Notes: generated from the letters alone by a model not told the origin. A stretch of 64,000 bases of DNA from Vinca minor (GCA_026122235.1 JAOCZM010000055.1:1178001-1242000); one strand, 5' to 3'; counted from the stretch's first letter, positions 33,073-45,506 are shown. Numbers and translations are program-made.

Positions 33073-34245
33073 CTATAAACTCAAGGGAAGAGTAACTTTT
33101 GGTACCCACTTTTGTTTGGGTCCTTGGGGGTTAGTTGAATTACGCTTAACTTTCCAAATAGTTTTAACTCCCCTTTCAATCTTTTTCTTCACATGGCATC
33201 TAACACAAGAGTGACCATGTTTACCACAATATGTGCAACAAATATGTGGCTTAGAAGATTTGTGAACATGCTTAACAAGTCTATTTGCCCTATGTGGCGT
33301 TCTAGCATTCACAACATGATTCTTAGGTATATGAGAAGAGCTAGTAATACCAACATGATTAGCAATATAACCAAGACCATGTTTATCATATGAAGCACGT
33401 TGCATACCAAGAATTTGATCAAGATTTTTCTTACCCTTATTAAAGTTATCAACAAGAAGGGTAAGGTCATTAACTTTGTTCTTCAAAAGATCAAATTCAA
33501 CAAGCTTGTTTTCAAGGGATGACAATTTAACACAAGCTTCTTTGTATTGTAATGAAGATGCTTTACAAGAAGTAATGAGATTCTCATTTTCGAACAATTA
33601 GCATCATCACACAACTTAGCTCTTTCATCAAGCAAAGATTCAATTTTAAGCTTCATCTCTTTGTTTTGCTTTGCACATTTTTTCAATTGATCATACATAT
33701 CAATTAAAAGCTCATTAGGATCATCCTCATCATCATCAAGAGAGTTTGATGTGGAGGGAGAAAGATGTACCTCATTACCAAAAGCCATGAAGCAAACATT
33801 TGCGTTTTCCTCTTCTTCTTCAACGCCACTCTCTACTTGATCCCATGTGCTTAGCATTTTCTACATTGAGTGGGCGGATTTGCTTCCACGGACACAGTTG
33901 TATTCATCTTGATCCAAGGCACAACTAAGAATGTTCATTGCCTTATAATTTCTAGTCATTTCCTTGGACTCAACTTCATTTAGCTCATTGTCCGGTTTTA
34001 GCACTTGAATACCATCCACCATCTTTTGCGGTACAAAAGGACCTTCTTCAAATATATGCCATAAAGAGTAGTCTATAGAGCACACATAAATTTTGAATCG
34101 GTCTTTCCAAGCATCAAAATTATTTTCATCAAAGAGTGGTGGTCTATCGGTGGAAGACCCCTCTTGGTAGGCTAAAACGGAATTTCCGGCCATAATCTTT
34201 ACTACAAGCGGTAAAGCTAAAAATGATGACGAGGCCCTGATACCA
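33073..34245 (-). pseudogene. copia Gag (UBN2-type), second copy, pol absent
   Basis: Read on the minus strand from about 34193, the frame begins MAGNSVLAYQEGSS followed by RPPLFDENNFDAWKDRFKIY, the UBN2 Gag start. KAMNILSCALDQDEY and AHSM follow, with a stop near 33861. The next frames 33483-33857 (acidic, coiled-coil-like, DDDEDDPNELLIDMYDQLKK) and 33073-33597 carry the C-terminal part with an intact CCHC knuckle (CTYCGKHGHSCVRC), KKKIERGVKTIW and QKWVPK. Homology then stops. It belongs to the same family as 16058-18335. Two frame interruptions prevent a full-length Gag. Confidence 0.9.
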
Positions 34246-34247
34246 AT
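34233..34247 (-). promoter_or_regulatory. primer binding site, tRNA-Met type
   Basis: The minus strand reads ATTGGTATCAGGGCC immediately after the LTR. One change from the usual TATCAGAGC. Confidence 0.88.
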
Positions 34248-35985
34248 TGTAAAACACAAGAGGGGGGTGAATTGGGTTTTAATCGATCTTGCAAACTATT
34301 TCCAATCTTTTCAATGCTAGTGAGAGTTTGAACAAGATGAACAAAAGCTAAAGCAAAACCCAACAACAAGACAAATGATTTAGAGTGGTTCGATTCACTC
34401 ATAATCTACATCCACTACCTTGAGCCGCACCCAAGGATTTGCAACAACTTCACTAAGAAGATTTTACACTTGTGGCTAACTCACTAAGATTTTACAAACA
34501 CAAACACAACCACAATACAAAAACTCACTAAGAGCTTGCCCACACTAAGTAGGACTTTTACAAGATTAACCCAATCACTAAGAAAGGGAATAAGATGGAT
34601 AAATAAACAATGTTGTTCACTCTTCTAAGTGAAAGATATATACCTTTGAAGTACATCAATTATAGCTCTTTGAACATATGAAGTTCACTCTTTGTCTTGC
34701 TTTTGAAATAACACCTTTGAATGATTTAAATCATGGAAATGAAGTGTTTTTGCTTTGAAGGTGTTTAGACTTGATAAGAAATCAATCTATATTGTATGTG
34801 CAAGTCTTTGAGTCATTCTATAGCTTTGGAGTATTTATACATTTCAAAATATGCTGAAAAACGACTTTTTAACGGTCATATAACGGCTAGAAATCGCAGA
34901 GTTCGGTTGACCGAACAAAGCACCTTGGATGACCGAAAGCATCCTCGGTTGAGCCGAGCCTAGGTCGGTCGACCGACCTCCCCTTTGGTCGACCGAACCA
35001 AATCATCAGACCTCTCAGTTTCTCTTCGGTTGATCCGAGCTTGAGATCGGTTGACCGAACTTCCTGAGTGTGAGAGATGTTGATTTTTCACACGTTTTGA
35101 AATCTTTTAAAGTCTAAAAGGTTTTCCCAAAAGATAACAACTAAGAACATTTGGAAAACCATTTTAAAGGACTTATACTTTGAAATCAAAGGCTTTTGAA
35201 ATACGAACTCATGTAAGGATCATTTTGAAACTTTAGCCTTTTGAAAACGTGTTTATAAAAACATGCAAGACTTGAGTGTAGGACTTATGTTCATGAGAGC
35301 ATTGGTTAGAGCTTATAAGATAACGACTATTAAAGACAAAGCTATTCTAACCAAACCTAAGTCTTCAATCTTCAATCTTGATAGATGAGCCTTGAATAAT
35401 ATGACTTTGAATCTTGATCATGGCTTGATTGAAGTACTTAGAGCTTCCATTATAAGTTCCGATATTCTATCACAAAGATATAAAACATTAGACACAACAT
35501 CAAGTGTTTGTCCATTATCAAAAACCGAGTTCGTTCGCCCTTAGGGCTTACAATCTCCCCCTTTTTGATTATGACAAACTTTGATGTAATTAGATAGAAT
35601 ATGGTTAATTTAAGTGCAATGAAGTAAGGCAAAAGATAAGACAAGAACATATAAGAGCGTGACTAGTGCTTAGAAGATAAAACCGAGAGTGGAACGAGAG
35701 ACATAAGCACTAGCATGATAAGTTCTTTTGCCATTGCATTAGGAACTCTTTGAAGAGCCATATTTCCCAAACATCCTCCTTTCCTCCTTCCTTCCATCTT
35801 ATGTAGCTTTCTTGTGTGTAACATACATACCTTAATTTACACAAGAAGCTAACTTACCATTTTCATCAATGTTGATGTGAGTGCTAAGGATCCTATTATA
35901 AAGAACATGCTCACACAAACATTAGAACTATCAATGGTTTGTTATCATCAAAACAACATAGGATATTTTGCCCTTCGGGCTAACA
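34248..35985 (-). repeat. 5' LTR (1738 bp) of the gag-only copia element
   Basis: On the minus strand it begins TGTTAGCCCGAAGGGC and ends GTGTTTTACA, directly before the primer site. Its start matches the solo LTR at 49997 (TGTTATCCCTAAGGGC), and the block TTTGATGATAACAAACCATTGATA is common to both. An array of CGGTCGACCG-like palindromes lies at 34900-35080. Neither a second LTR nor a TSD was found, so the element is truncated at its 3' end. Confidence 0.88.
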
Positions 35986-36063
35986 AAACCTATTTGGCAC
36001 TTTCCAAACCGGTACGTTTTCTAATATTAAAATTTTAGTAATAAATTCATTCCTTTTACAAGT

Positions 36064-36369
36064 ATGGGTTGTAATGTTGTTTCCCGTGTACAGTGGATAT
36101 GTAGAAACTACATGCAACGGCGTGTTAGAATGCATCTTGGAATCCCTGAATTACTACACATGCGCAATTTTCACGGGAACAAATTGACACTCCAAGTGGC
36201 TAGAGACGAAGGCAGAGACGATTACTATTTTTTTGGGTGGGATGAGTTTGTTGTGTTTTCAAGATTACACCCCGGTGACCATCTACAAATTCATCCAGCC
36301 CCTTACGATATCCTTGATTATAGGGCCGGGAATGATGATTTTGCCAATTTATTACGTCAACTTAAATAA
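36064..36369 (+). pseudogene. B3-like DNA-binding domain frame next to MULE transposase
   Basis: The 101-codon frame contains RRVRMHLGIPELLHM, KLTLQV and then YYFFGWDEFVVFSRLHPGDHLQI. The last part has the B3 signature order G-W-x-x-F ... L-x-x-G-D, and the first resembles the IPxxF strand. B3 domains are plant-specific DNA-binding modules (ARF, ABI3, REM). The piece just before 36064 looks like an intron end (TTTTACAAG), and the retroelement LTR ends 78 bp upstream, so a first exon was probably lost. Its stop faces the transposase stop with about 140 bp between them, the same convergent layout as the GRF/transposase pair at 19905-22603. The B3 call is moderate; no catalytic residues exist to test it. 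Confidence 0.5.
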
Positions 36370-36508
36370 TAAGTCATTGTAATGTTTGCAATTTTTGGAT
36401 ATTGAATGAAAAAAATTAAACACATTTAAAACAACTTTATACGATTGCTAACAAAATTGGTAATTTATACATTCTAAACTATTACAAATTAGTAAAATTG
36501 AAATACAA

Positions 36509-39128
36509 TTAATGTGGAGGAGGTGCTTGGTCAAGATGTGCTAACATGGGGCAAGTCTTCCGGTTGTGACCGACTTGCTTACAGTGGCCGCACTTCTTTT
36601 CTCTTTGAGTTTCCCTGTTCTCTGTGTCCATAGGCATTTGAAATATCCTCCTTTGAGGTTGACCCACCTGCGTACCTTTCATGTTAGGAGGGTGACGTGT
36701 CATATCAAAAGGAGGAGGTCTCCAATGAATGGGATCAAGTACAGGGTATAAAATTGACTTGTACGTATTTCTATAATGCTCGAGAGAATAGACAAGGTGG
36801 ATATACTTAGAAGCATCCTCCATGATCGATTTTGACACAGCAATGACATGCGAGCATGGAGTTGAATAAGTAGACCATTTATCACAGTTACAAGCACGAG
36901 CTGATAAGTTGACCGTGTATATTTTTCCACCTTCGCCAGGTCCTCTATGTCGGGACATGACCCTATAGATACCTTGGTCTTTGTGGTGTCGTTGCACAGT
37001 CAAACTTGTTGCTTTTTCTTCATACGTGAAGTACTGTTCCCATGTTCTCTTAGGGAATGGAGTTTGACAACTATTAGCGTCTTCCCGGTGTGTGTCAAAA
37101 TAATGTACAAGCTTGAAAAATATCTTCTCCACAAGAGATTTCAAAGGCAGCGCTCTCGACTGCTTCAGAACGCTGTTAAGCGCCTCGAACATGTTTGTCG
37201 TCATGCAACCGAAACGCTTTCCCCTGTCGTATGCCAAAGTCCACAACTCTTTGGGTTGCTGCATCAACCAGTTAAATGCATCCTCATCTTTTTGTTTAAT
37301 ACAATCAAGATAAAAATCGCACTTACTCTTTTTCTTTTGTGTTGCAGCAATCCACACATAATCTTTCAATTCTTTGTTTTTTGCATGAGTGTGGAAATTT
37401 GACCTGTAATGCCTAAGGCAGTATCGATGCACTGCCATTGGTGGTTGCCATCCGGGGACGCTAGCCACGGCACTAAGAATGTCGGCATGACGATCGCTAA
37501 TAAGACAAACTTGTAAGTCTTTCACAACATGTTCCCTTAAGTTCTTAAGGAACCATGACCAAGTGGAAGTTGCCTCTGATTCGACCAAGGAAAAAATAAG
37601 GGGTAAAATTTGATTGTTAGTATCCTGAGTGCTTGCATCCAAGAGTGCCCCTTTATAATTCCCCCTAAGATGTGTGCCATCAATTGAAATTATAGGCCGG
37701 CACCACTTGTAACCGTCAACTAACTGTTTAAAAGTCCAGAACAATGCCTTGAACACCTTAGGGCCATTAACAGTTTCTCGTGGATGGTAAAGAAATTTGA
37801 CTATAGCACCCGGGTTAGAATCATATAGTGCCCGCATATACTGTGGCAGTACTTGGAAAGTTGATTTCCAAGTACCAAAAAGTGTTTATATAACATGTCG
37901 GCGGGCATACCAAGCTTTTCTATAGGTACAAGTCAAACTCATATTATTTTCACAAGCAGCCCTAATCAATTTAACAGAAATTTCAGGATCAGCCTGTACA
38001 AGGTATAAAATTTTTACCCCAATGTAGCTGGAGGACATTTTGCTTTTTTTGTTCTGGTCGATCAAGCAGTAGTGTCCCTGGTTAAGCTTGGTAACCTTCC
38101 ACATTCCATCCACCCTGCTATGGTTAACGCTAATGTACCAACTGCATCGACTTTTTTCGGTTGAGTTTCTACACTCCCCGCTGAACCATTGTCTGTTGCT
38201 CCCGTCTCTTTTCCACTCACTCAAGGCCACCTTGTCATGCCACACGTTAACTGCCAACATTGCCTCACGTTTATCCTTGAACTCCCCAAACATATTTCGG
38301 GAAAATTGGGATTCCATATTTTAATTGTTGTTTCCCCGTATGTTAGTTCAGGGACAGGTTCCATGGAACCCATATCATTCCAACAGGCAGAATTAGCATA
38401 GTTACCGTATGATAGCATATTCCATTCTGGAATTGCTGGGGCGGAGGTAGATGGAGTTGGTTCAGGCTCGTGGACCGTCTATTCATTACTTGGTCCAGCG
38501 GTTTGTTGTTGGATTTCAGGGATGGCATCTTCCGCTGCCGCCTCTGCATCTTCCTCGACCCCGTCGTACTCGTGTTCTCCAACACTATCTCCTGCGAAGT
38601 TGTCTTTCGTTTCCGGAACACCGTCAATGTCTGATATTGGACCCAAGGAATCCATGACCGTATTATCGGTGAGGGCATAGTTGGTATGGGATTTGACTCC
38701 GAAAAATATGGTTCCGAAACAAATTGTGCCTGTGGCGAAAATTTTGTTGTCGGGATTACAAAGCTATCTACATGTCTCTGCACAGGTTCTAACAGAGCAC
38801 CAACATGAATCCCTTGTAGTTTGAAATCCGTTTGGATTCCCCACAAATTCTCTAAATCTTCTTCGTCGTTAAGGTGTACAACATCCTACATCACCATGTT
38901 GTACGTCGGCATGATGAATGGATGAATCATTATTAGCCGAACAGTGACACTAGAAAGATCGACTCCTTTGCGCCGACATATTCTATGGCAAAGTTGTCAG
39001 AATGAAAGCTTTTGTATAACTTCTATACTTCTTTCGCTTGGCTCTACAAAACGGGGATAACCACCATTTTCGTAAACTACATTGTGGATGAAATGTAAAT
39101 ACAATCTCATCGAACATTCAAGTGCCAT
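36509..39128 (-). pseudogene. MURA-like MULE transposase with full DDE domain, in-frame stops
   Basis: The start is at 39128 (MALECSMRLYLHFIHN...). Two in-frame stops (TGA near 39000, TAG near 38890) and a shift near 38320-38345 break the N-terminal third. 37886-38317 is the MuDR-type N-terminal domain (MFGEFKDKREAMLAVN...CSWYISVNHSRVDGMWKV) and ends at a TAA (37886-37888) that lies in the same frame as 36509-37837. That last frame holds the MULE DDE domain: counted from its Met, Asp53 in SIDGTHL, Asp115 in ISDRHADI and Glu218 in NMFEALN. It also has a SWIM finger (Cys316, Cys318, Cys328, His330) and a CCHC knuckle (CGHCKQVGHNRKTC). So all catalytic residues persist while the gene is stopped. 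TIRs were not identified; the left one may have been lost to the retroelement at 35985. Confidence 0.93.
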
Positions 39129-40979
39129 TTTATTTTACACAAAATATGAAGTTGAGGAAAGATGGGTTTTCTTGGAACAAATTGATTGGAGGATGTTGTT
39201 TGAGGTAAGAAAAATGGAGGGAAGGTAATTGAATTTTATAGAGATTTTGGTAGTGAATGGATAGAATTTTCTATCCCTAAAAAATCAAGACACAAATGTC
39301 TGCAGGGGAAAAAATTTCTGCCCCTTGAGGACGGAAGTGGGTCAAGGAGCAAAATTTTTTTCCCTGGATGTCCACATTATTATTATTATTTTTAGTGCGT
39401 TGTCAATTTTGTTTAATATTACTCATTTCAGAACTTTTAAATATCATAAAACTAAGAAAAATGTTCCTCCCAAAAATGTCAGCCAGGACGGAAGTCCCCT
39501 GAACAAAAATGTTCCTCCCAAATTTTTAGTTGTCATGCCATGACCATTCTCCTAAATCCATGCCATACTAATGCAATCCCCTTACGCAAGGCATGCGTCT
39601 CCGTGCACTGTTACCAAAATCTTCCATGCATCTGTGACGTAACTTCCTTTCTTCATAGGAAGCCAAGACAGCATGGGCTCCTTTATGCTGAAGGTTCTTT
39701 GATTGTTTTATTTTATGAAGATTATATCAAACTAAAGAAGATGCATGAGATGATATAAACAAGAATTTGGGGTCCACTACTGCTTCTTGCAAAAGTTCAA
39801 ATTTAGTTCGATAAGCTATTTTGATTCTTTTTGTAACTGAATTGGAGCCTACTACTAATACTATAGCGGTGTTCATGGCGGCTTTAGCTTCATACTACTA
39901 ATTCATAAAGCTTCTTTCTTGAAACTGAAGTCGAATGTATGTGGATGGGTTTTTGTTTGAAATTCTTTACGTGTCGCAATAATGCATTATTATGATTTTT
40001 TTTCTTTTTTTCTCAAAAAATATACATACATTTAATAAAATAATATTTTTTTATAACTTTCTCATGTTATTTTGAAATATGTTTAGTGACACATATCTCT
40101 ACAAATTAGCTTGTTTTTTTCAGTTTTTTAAATTGTGTTTTTGTCAGTTTTCTTTCTTAGTTTTGTCTCATTTTAAAGATAAATATCGTTTAAATTCAGA
40201 TTTCTAATACAGATATATCCTCTTACACCGTGAACGAATTTTAATTCGGTCTCTTAAGTTCAATTCCTGGCTCGCCAGTAAAGGGTGTAATTACCGATAG
40301 TAGTTGAACTTGCATTTGAATATTAGATTGGTACAAATGTCCATATATCACTGAGGGTGAGCTTACTTTCCAAGTGCATTATATGATGAGAAATGTAAGA
40401 TTTAAGTAATATATATATACTAGCCTATTTACCCGTGCTATGCACGGGGATTAATTTGTTCTTTTTTATTTTTTTTTTTTTTTTATAACAGAAAGTATTT
40501 GAACCAAAATGATGTAGATTTATTTATTTGAATAGAGGAATACATATACATTTTTATCATGAATATTGCAATTGTAAAATCTCACAAAATATTTAAAAAC
40601 TAATACAGTAAAAAAATGTTGAAACTTAATGATAAACCTTAATTATAATAAACTAAAAAGTTGAATTCCTTTATAGATCTTATTATCCTAAGTTTACAAA
40701 ATTACTCATGTTTTATACTTGTCAACAAAATCCTTCATCACTCGCCTAAAAAATGGTAATTTGAACAGACGATTGAGATTAGTTCTTCAGGACCAGTGGT
40801 TCTTAATCAAATATTCAAGATAAGTTAATAAATAATACTTTATATGAACAACTATTTTCGCTTGTCTGAGAAAACAACTCCACAACTGAGATTTGTCAGT
40901 ATAGTGTTAACAAAAAGTTCTATATATATTGGAATCAGACTGAAATATTATGTATTTTAAAAAAAAAATAAAAAATTGC
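39129..40979. other. non-coding stretch right of the MULE gene
   Basis: 39130-39540 is probably MULE leader and end, with two copies of AAAAATGTTCCTCCCAAA (about 39458 and 39507). Around 40424-40460 lies the palindrome ACCCGTGCTATGCACGGG. The frame 39540-39758 has no recognisable domain. The rest is AT-rich without visible features. Confidence 0.45.
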
Positions 40980-40985
40980 CACCCG

Positions 40986-42750
40986 TCATTCATAAATTAC
41001 ATTAAAGATATTTGGTAAAATAATATACGCTCTTTCGGAGCCTTCAATTAACTTTGATGCACCTGATATTGTGTTTACATTATTTTCAACTAACATTAAC
41101 TTTAAAAAATACTTTTTATCTTGAAGAATGGTATGTGTAGTTGCACTATCAATGAGACAAATATCTCGATCCATCTATAAATATATAATAAAGTGAATTA
41201 TTTTTTTTTTTGTTTATATAAAAAAAATTTACTTAAGAACATTAAGATAATAATAAAGAAAAACAACTAAAAAATGAAATTGTCCAAAATACAAATAATT
41301 CAAAAAAACTTAAACAAAGTCCATATAGTAAAATAAATGAAAAATTATTCTTTGTCTTCTAATATGCCACCCCCAATTAAATGATCAATGTTTCCCTTTG
41401 AATCTGTAAAAAAGTCGGAGGTCTCCATATTTGTCACGTCAACTGGACCATCAAAATCATAGAAATTCACTACCGCCTTCCATTTTTCCTTGATTGATTT
41501 TTAATATAGGTCTACAAGATGTTTTGTCGTACGACAGGTACGTGACCAACACTACAAGAAAACAGTTAAACAAAGACGGACATATCTGTCGCTAATATGA
41601 GATTAACGACCGAATAGCGACCGAAACACGTGGTCAGATATTTTTCATCGCTGAGCATAATAGCCACCGAATACCGACGGGTTATTTAGCGACCGACAAA
41701 TTGGTCGCTGTATAGCGACGGATTCAAGAACTGAACGGTCATCAATGTTGACTTTGACTTTGACTTACGGAAGACCGATTACCGATGGATTATTAGGTCG
41801 TGAATTAACAACCGATTAGCGACGGAAATTTTCGGTCGCTATTTTCGATAGCTAAATAACTGTTTTCTTGTAGTGCAATGCCCCTTCATGCCACATCTAT
41901 AACAACTTTCTTCATGCTCATTTTTAGGTTGGGCGTTATCTTTTGTTGCTTTTTTCCTTTTGTTGTTGTGGCTTTGCTCATGGGTATATCCACGTCTATG
42001 CCCACGTCCACGTTTCAACCAACGTCCGCGCAAATGTCCACGTCCACGTCCACAGTGTGATGTTGCATTTGCTTCAGGAAATGAAGTACATGTTTCTTCA
42101 GGCAATGGTGAGGAACCAATTGGACATATTCCATGATTTTTCATAAGCAGTTAATTATTTTGTTTAGCAAGTAATAAACAAGATATAAGTTCTGAGTAAT
42201 TTTTAAAACCCTTCTCACGATATTGCTGATGCAGGAGCATATCAGAGGCGTGAAAAGTGGAGAATATTTTCTTCATTATATCTCCATCAGTTATTTTCTC
42301 TCCACAAAGTGTTAATTTAGAATAAATCCTAAATAACTTAGAATTATAATCAGATACATATTTGAAATCTTGTATGCGCAAATGCTATCATTCAGATCGG
42401 GCTCTAGGGAGGACTACAGTCATCTGGTGGTCAAACCTTTATTTCAGATTTTGCCATAGTAATTGTGGGTCCTTGACATTGAGATACTCGACTTTCAGGT
42501 CGTCATGGAGATGGTGACGAAGAAAGATCAGTGCCTTTGCACGATTCTATTGACTTTCCTTATTTTCTTCATTTAGTATCTCCCCCAAACCTTTTTATAT
42601 AAGGTGAATTTCTGCATCAAGAATCCAAGACAAGTAGTTCTTGCCTGATATGTCGAGTGCAACAAAATTCAATTTGGTGATATTTGCCTTGTGTAAATCT
42701 ACCAAAAACAATAAATAATGTCAGCAGGACATATATGATCATTCAGGGAT
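40986..42750 (-). pseudogene. copia Gag-protease remnant, split by a CACTA MITE
   Basis: Minus-strand order: Gag start near 42720 with several stops; Gag core 42151-42381 (IQDFKYVSDYNSKLFRI...STFHASDMLLHQQYREKGFKNYSELISCLLLA); basic Arg/Gly-rich region and zinc-knuckle start 41839-42144 (SCYRCGMKGH); MITE at 41550-41875; knuckle end and linker near 41350-41546 (FDGPVDVTNME, then IDHLIGGG); protease 40986-41174 with DSATTHTI. Deleting the MITE and one CAA copy makes the knuckle continuous in frame, so the MITE inserted into a previously uninterrupted gag. Everything after the protease is missing. Confidence 0.9.
41550..41875. mobile_element. 326-bp CACTA MITE, TSD CAA
   Basis: Starts CACTACAAGAAAACAGTT and ends AACTGTTTTCTTGTAGTG, an 18-bp perfect inverted repeat. 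CAA at 41547-41549 and 41876-41878 is the TSD. Subterminal words CGACCGAATAGCGACCG and ATACCGACGG match the large CACTA element at 26792-32786. It is therefore a deletion derivative or MITE of that family. Confidence 0.95.
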
Positions 42751-44504
42751 TATATTAACATAACCAATTATTTTCTAGACAAAAATGCTAACTAAGAGGC
42801 ATAATAAAAAAGTACGAATATAATATTATTTTAAATAATTGTTACTTCAAGAACAATATTTTGATATTATTTAAATTATAATGTATTCTTCAAGAATAAA
42901 TAATTAATGAATAATAATATTCTTTAGGAAAAAATAAATATATAATAATAATATTGTTCAGGAATATTATATGATTTTTTTAAGAACATGTAATGTTATA
43001 ATTTACACTATTACTACTTCATGAGTAATAGTTCAATATTCTTCAAGAATATTGATAAAAATTCGATATTAATAATAATATAGAGAAGATAAATGAGAAG
43101 TAGATACGCCCTCCATTCCTAAATATAAAATTCTTTAGACAATTTTAAAAAATTAAGAAACTTGTTATTTTCACCGAAAGATTCAATATTACCCCTCTCT
43201 CTCACTTCTATAAGAAAAGAAAGAAAAAAATAAGGATGATAGAGACGACAAATAAAAGAAATGTCGAGAGTATAATTGAAATAAATTGTTGACAACTAAT
43301 AAAAGAGTTTTAAACGACAATTAATTTGATACCTATAAATCTTTTAAACGATAATTAAATAAAAATTGAGAGAGTACTGTATAAGGAAAAATGACGGATA
43401 ATATTATAGTAAAAGAATGGCCGAAACAGGTTGATTAAAAACAATAAATATTCAACAGTAATAAGCATACTATAGATTGAAAAAGAAAACTAAACAGCCA
43501 TAGTAATAAATCGAGCTATACAGTATGTTATCAAAGCATGGCCGGAAAAAGTTTTAGGGTTTTTTTTATTTTTTTTTTATTTTTAAAGGAGCAACAGATT
43601 GTTTGACAATATATACAGAAGGTTCAATTGCATCTCCAAAGCATGCGGCCGAATAAGAAATAAAATTAAGTTTTTTATTTTTTTTTATTTTAATAGAAAT
43701 GCTTGATCTATTACATATTTCAATTAATTTGAAGCCGCAATATAAAAACGAGTTATACAAATTAATCTCGTAACTTGCTTCGTTTTGATAATGTGTTGTG
43801 ATATCAAATGAAGAAAGAATGGAGAAGAAATGTATAGAGAATAAACTGATTATCTGTATATTCATTATGTGAATCAAATAATTTATTTATAGATGTTAGG
43901 CCCTAGGGTTTAATGGATCTCTAAAACTTCTAGTGTTATTAGAAATGTCATTCAATATATTTACAATAAAATTGATATATATATATCAAAAAAAAAAATT
44001 AAGACCTAAATTTTCAGTCCTTGCACGGTCGATCACCCGCACTCCTCATTAGCGTTCTCCGTCAGAGATTTTTGGACTCTCACTGGGCTGTTTTCTCAGA
44101 ACCCAACACCTTAACTTTCAGTCCGGCTCCTATGCGGAACAGGAATTGTTCAGCACATCGGCTGGGATTTTGAACGGTTCAAGTCTGGAGAAATAAAAGT
44201 TGCGGCTGGACTTAAAATATTAAAGAATAAAATAAAATCTCTCTCCAGATCTGGACCGTTAAAAAATCTCATCCGACGGCTGATAGCTTATCCCGCACGT
44301 GTGGAACAAAACTTGTCCCGCATTGGAGCCGGGAGCCTTAACTTTATATATCACGGTTACTTTTGGATGAATGACATAATATTTTAAAATACACTTTTCA
44401 TTTAAGTCATCGATAGTAATTTACTATTTTCCTCAAAAAATGACATAATTGAAAATCTTAAAGTCCTGGAAAGAGTATTAAAATTGCTTAGTTAAAGTAA
44501 TAAA
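42751..44504. other. AT-rich intergenic stretch
   Basis: Holds a possible Stowaway-like piece (43107-43374), a copia primer-site-like word TTATCAAAGCATGGCCGG at about 43524, and a GC-richer block at 44000-44350 of unknown kind. The frame 43566-43877 has no domain character. Confidence 0.4.
43107..43374. mobile_element. possible decayed Stowaway-like MITE
   Basis: CCCTCCATTCCTAAATATAAAA after TA is a Stowaway-type start. The proposed right end (GAGAGAG before TA) is a weak match. Confidence 0.3.
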
Positions 44505-45060
44505 AATTTTTCTATTAATCACAAAATAGTCGAGGTAATTACAATCAAAGAAAAATTCTAAAAATAAAAGTTATATAATGATTTAAAAAAATCAATGATA
44601 ACAGACAAAAGCCACACTCAATAAAACTTGAGTGGTTAGGAAATACTAATATAAAAAACTAATAAGATAAACAAATACATAATATTTTTTTGGAACATCT
44701 CCATCTCAATTCTTAAACCACAGAAGTAGGAGAAGATCAATTTCAACATCTTCCTTTGAAATCGACAATTTATAAGACCATAAGCGTATCAACCGTCCTA
44801 CAAATTGCATCAAGAAAATGTAGAAAGTTGATAAAGGGTACATGTGTTGAAAGATTTCTCCTAGGCACAGAGCAAATAAGTTTAGATGTGTGAAGATTTG
44901 AGACAGATCTAACCCGTGTCTTGAATCTTGAAAAAAAATACTTTGAAAAAAGTCTCATACGATTTGTGGTATAAAATTGAGGTATAATATCCGAATAAAA
45001 ATAGTAAATAAAGTTAACTGGCCAAGATTCTATCATTGGCCGGAGTCAATGACTAAATCT
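44505..45060 (+). repeat. dispersed repeat of unknown class, copy 2
   Basis: Collinear with 25310-25960 and 45507-46000, same orientation, no AG tract. Decayed. Confidence 0.75.
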
Positions 45061-45506
45061 GACCAGTAAAAAAAAGGCAAAAAAGGAGTTTGCAGGGAGA
45101 AAAAATAGAGCAAAAAAAGTTGCAGAGATGGGGAAGAGGAAAGAGAACGACCCGCTTAGTTTAGAGTTAGAAACACAATTGGAACAAATTCATATTCTGT
45201 AAGACAGATATTTTAATTATTTTTAACTCTAATTATGATTTTATTTTTTATTTTTTTAAAACCAAATTCAGATGTTCAAGTTTCCCTTCCCAACGTGTAA
45301 GAACCCCAGCTCTGATTTTGCATGTGAAGAAGGGGACCCAAGGAAAAGATAGACGCCACATTAGTTGCGGGCAGAAGATATTTGCCCGGACAGTGTACGT
45401 GGGGGCTGGATAGTAGAAATAATTGAAAGGCTGTTGGTAAAATTTTCCTACTGCTTCCACTTCATCTTGAATTCTTCAGTTTTTTCTTAAATGAACAACC
45501 GGACCT

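Noticed and set aside
36947..37402. 151-codon plus-strand frame
   Set aside because: Antisense shadow of the MULE DDE domain.
39540..39758. 72-codon frame as possible host exon
   Set aside because: No recognisable motif or splice context; cannot be supported.
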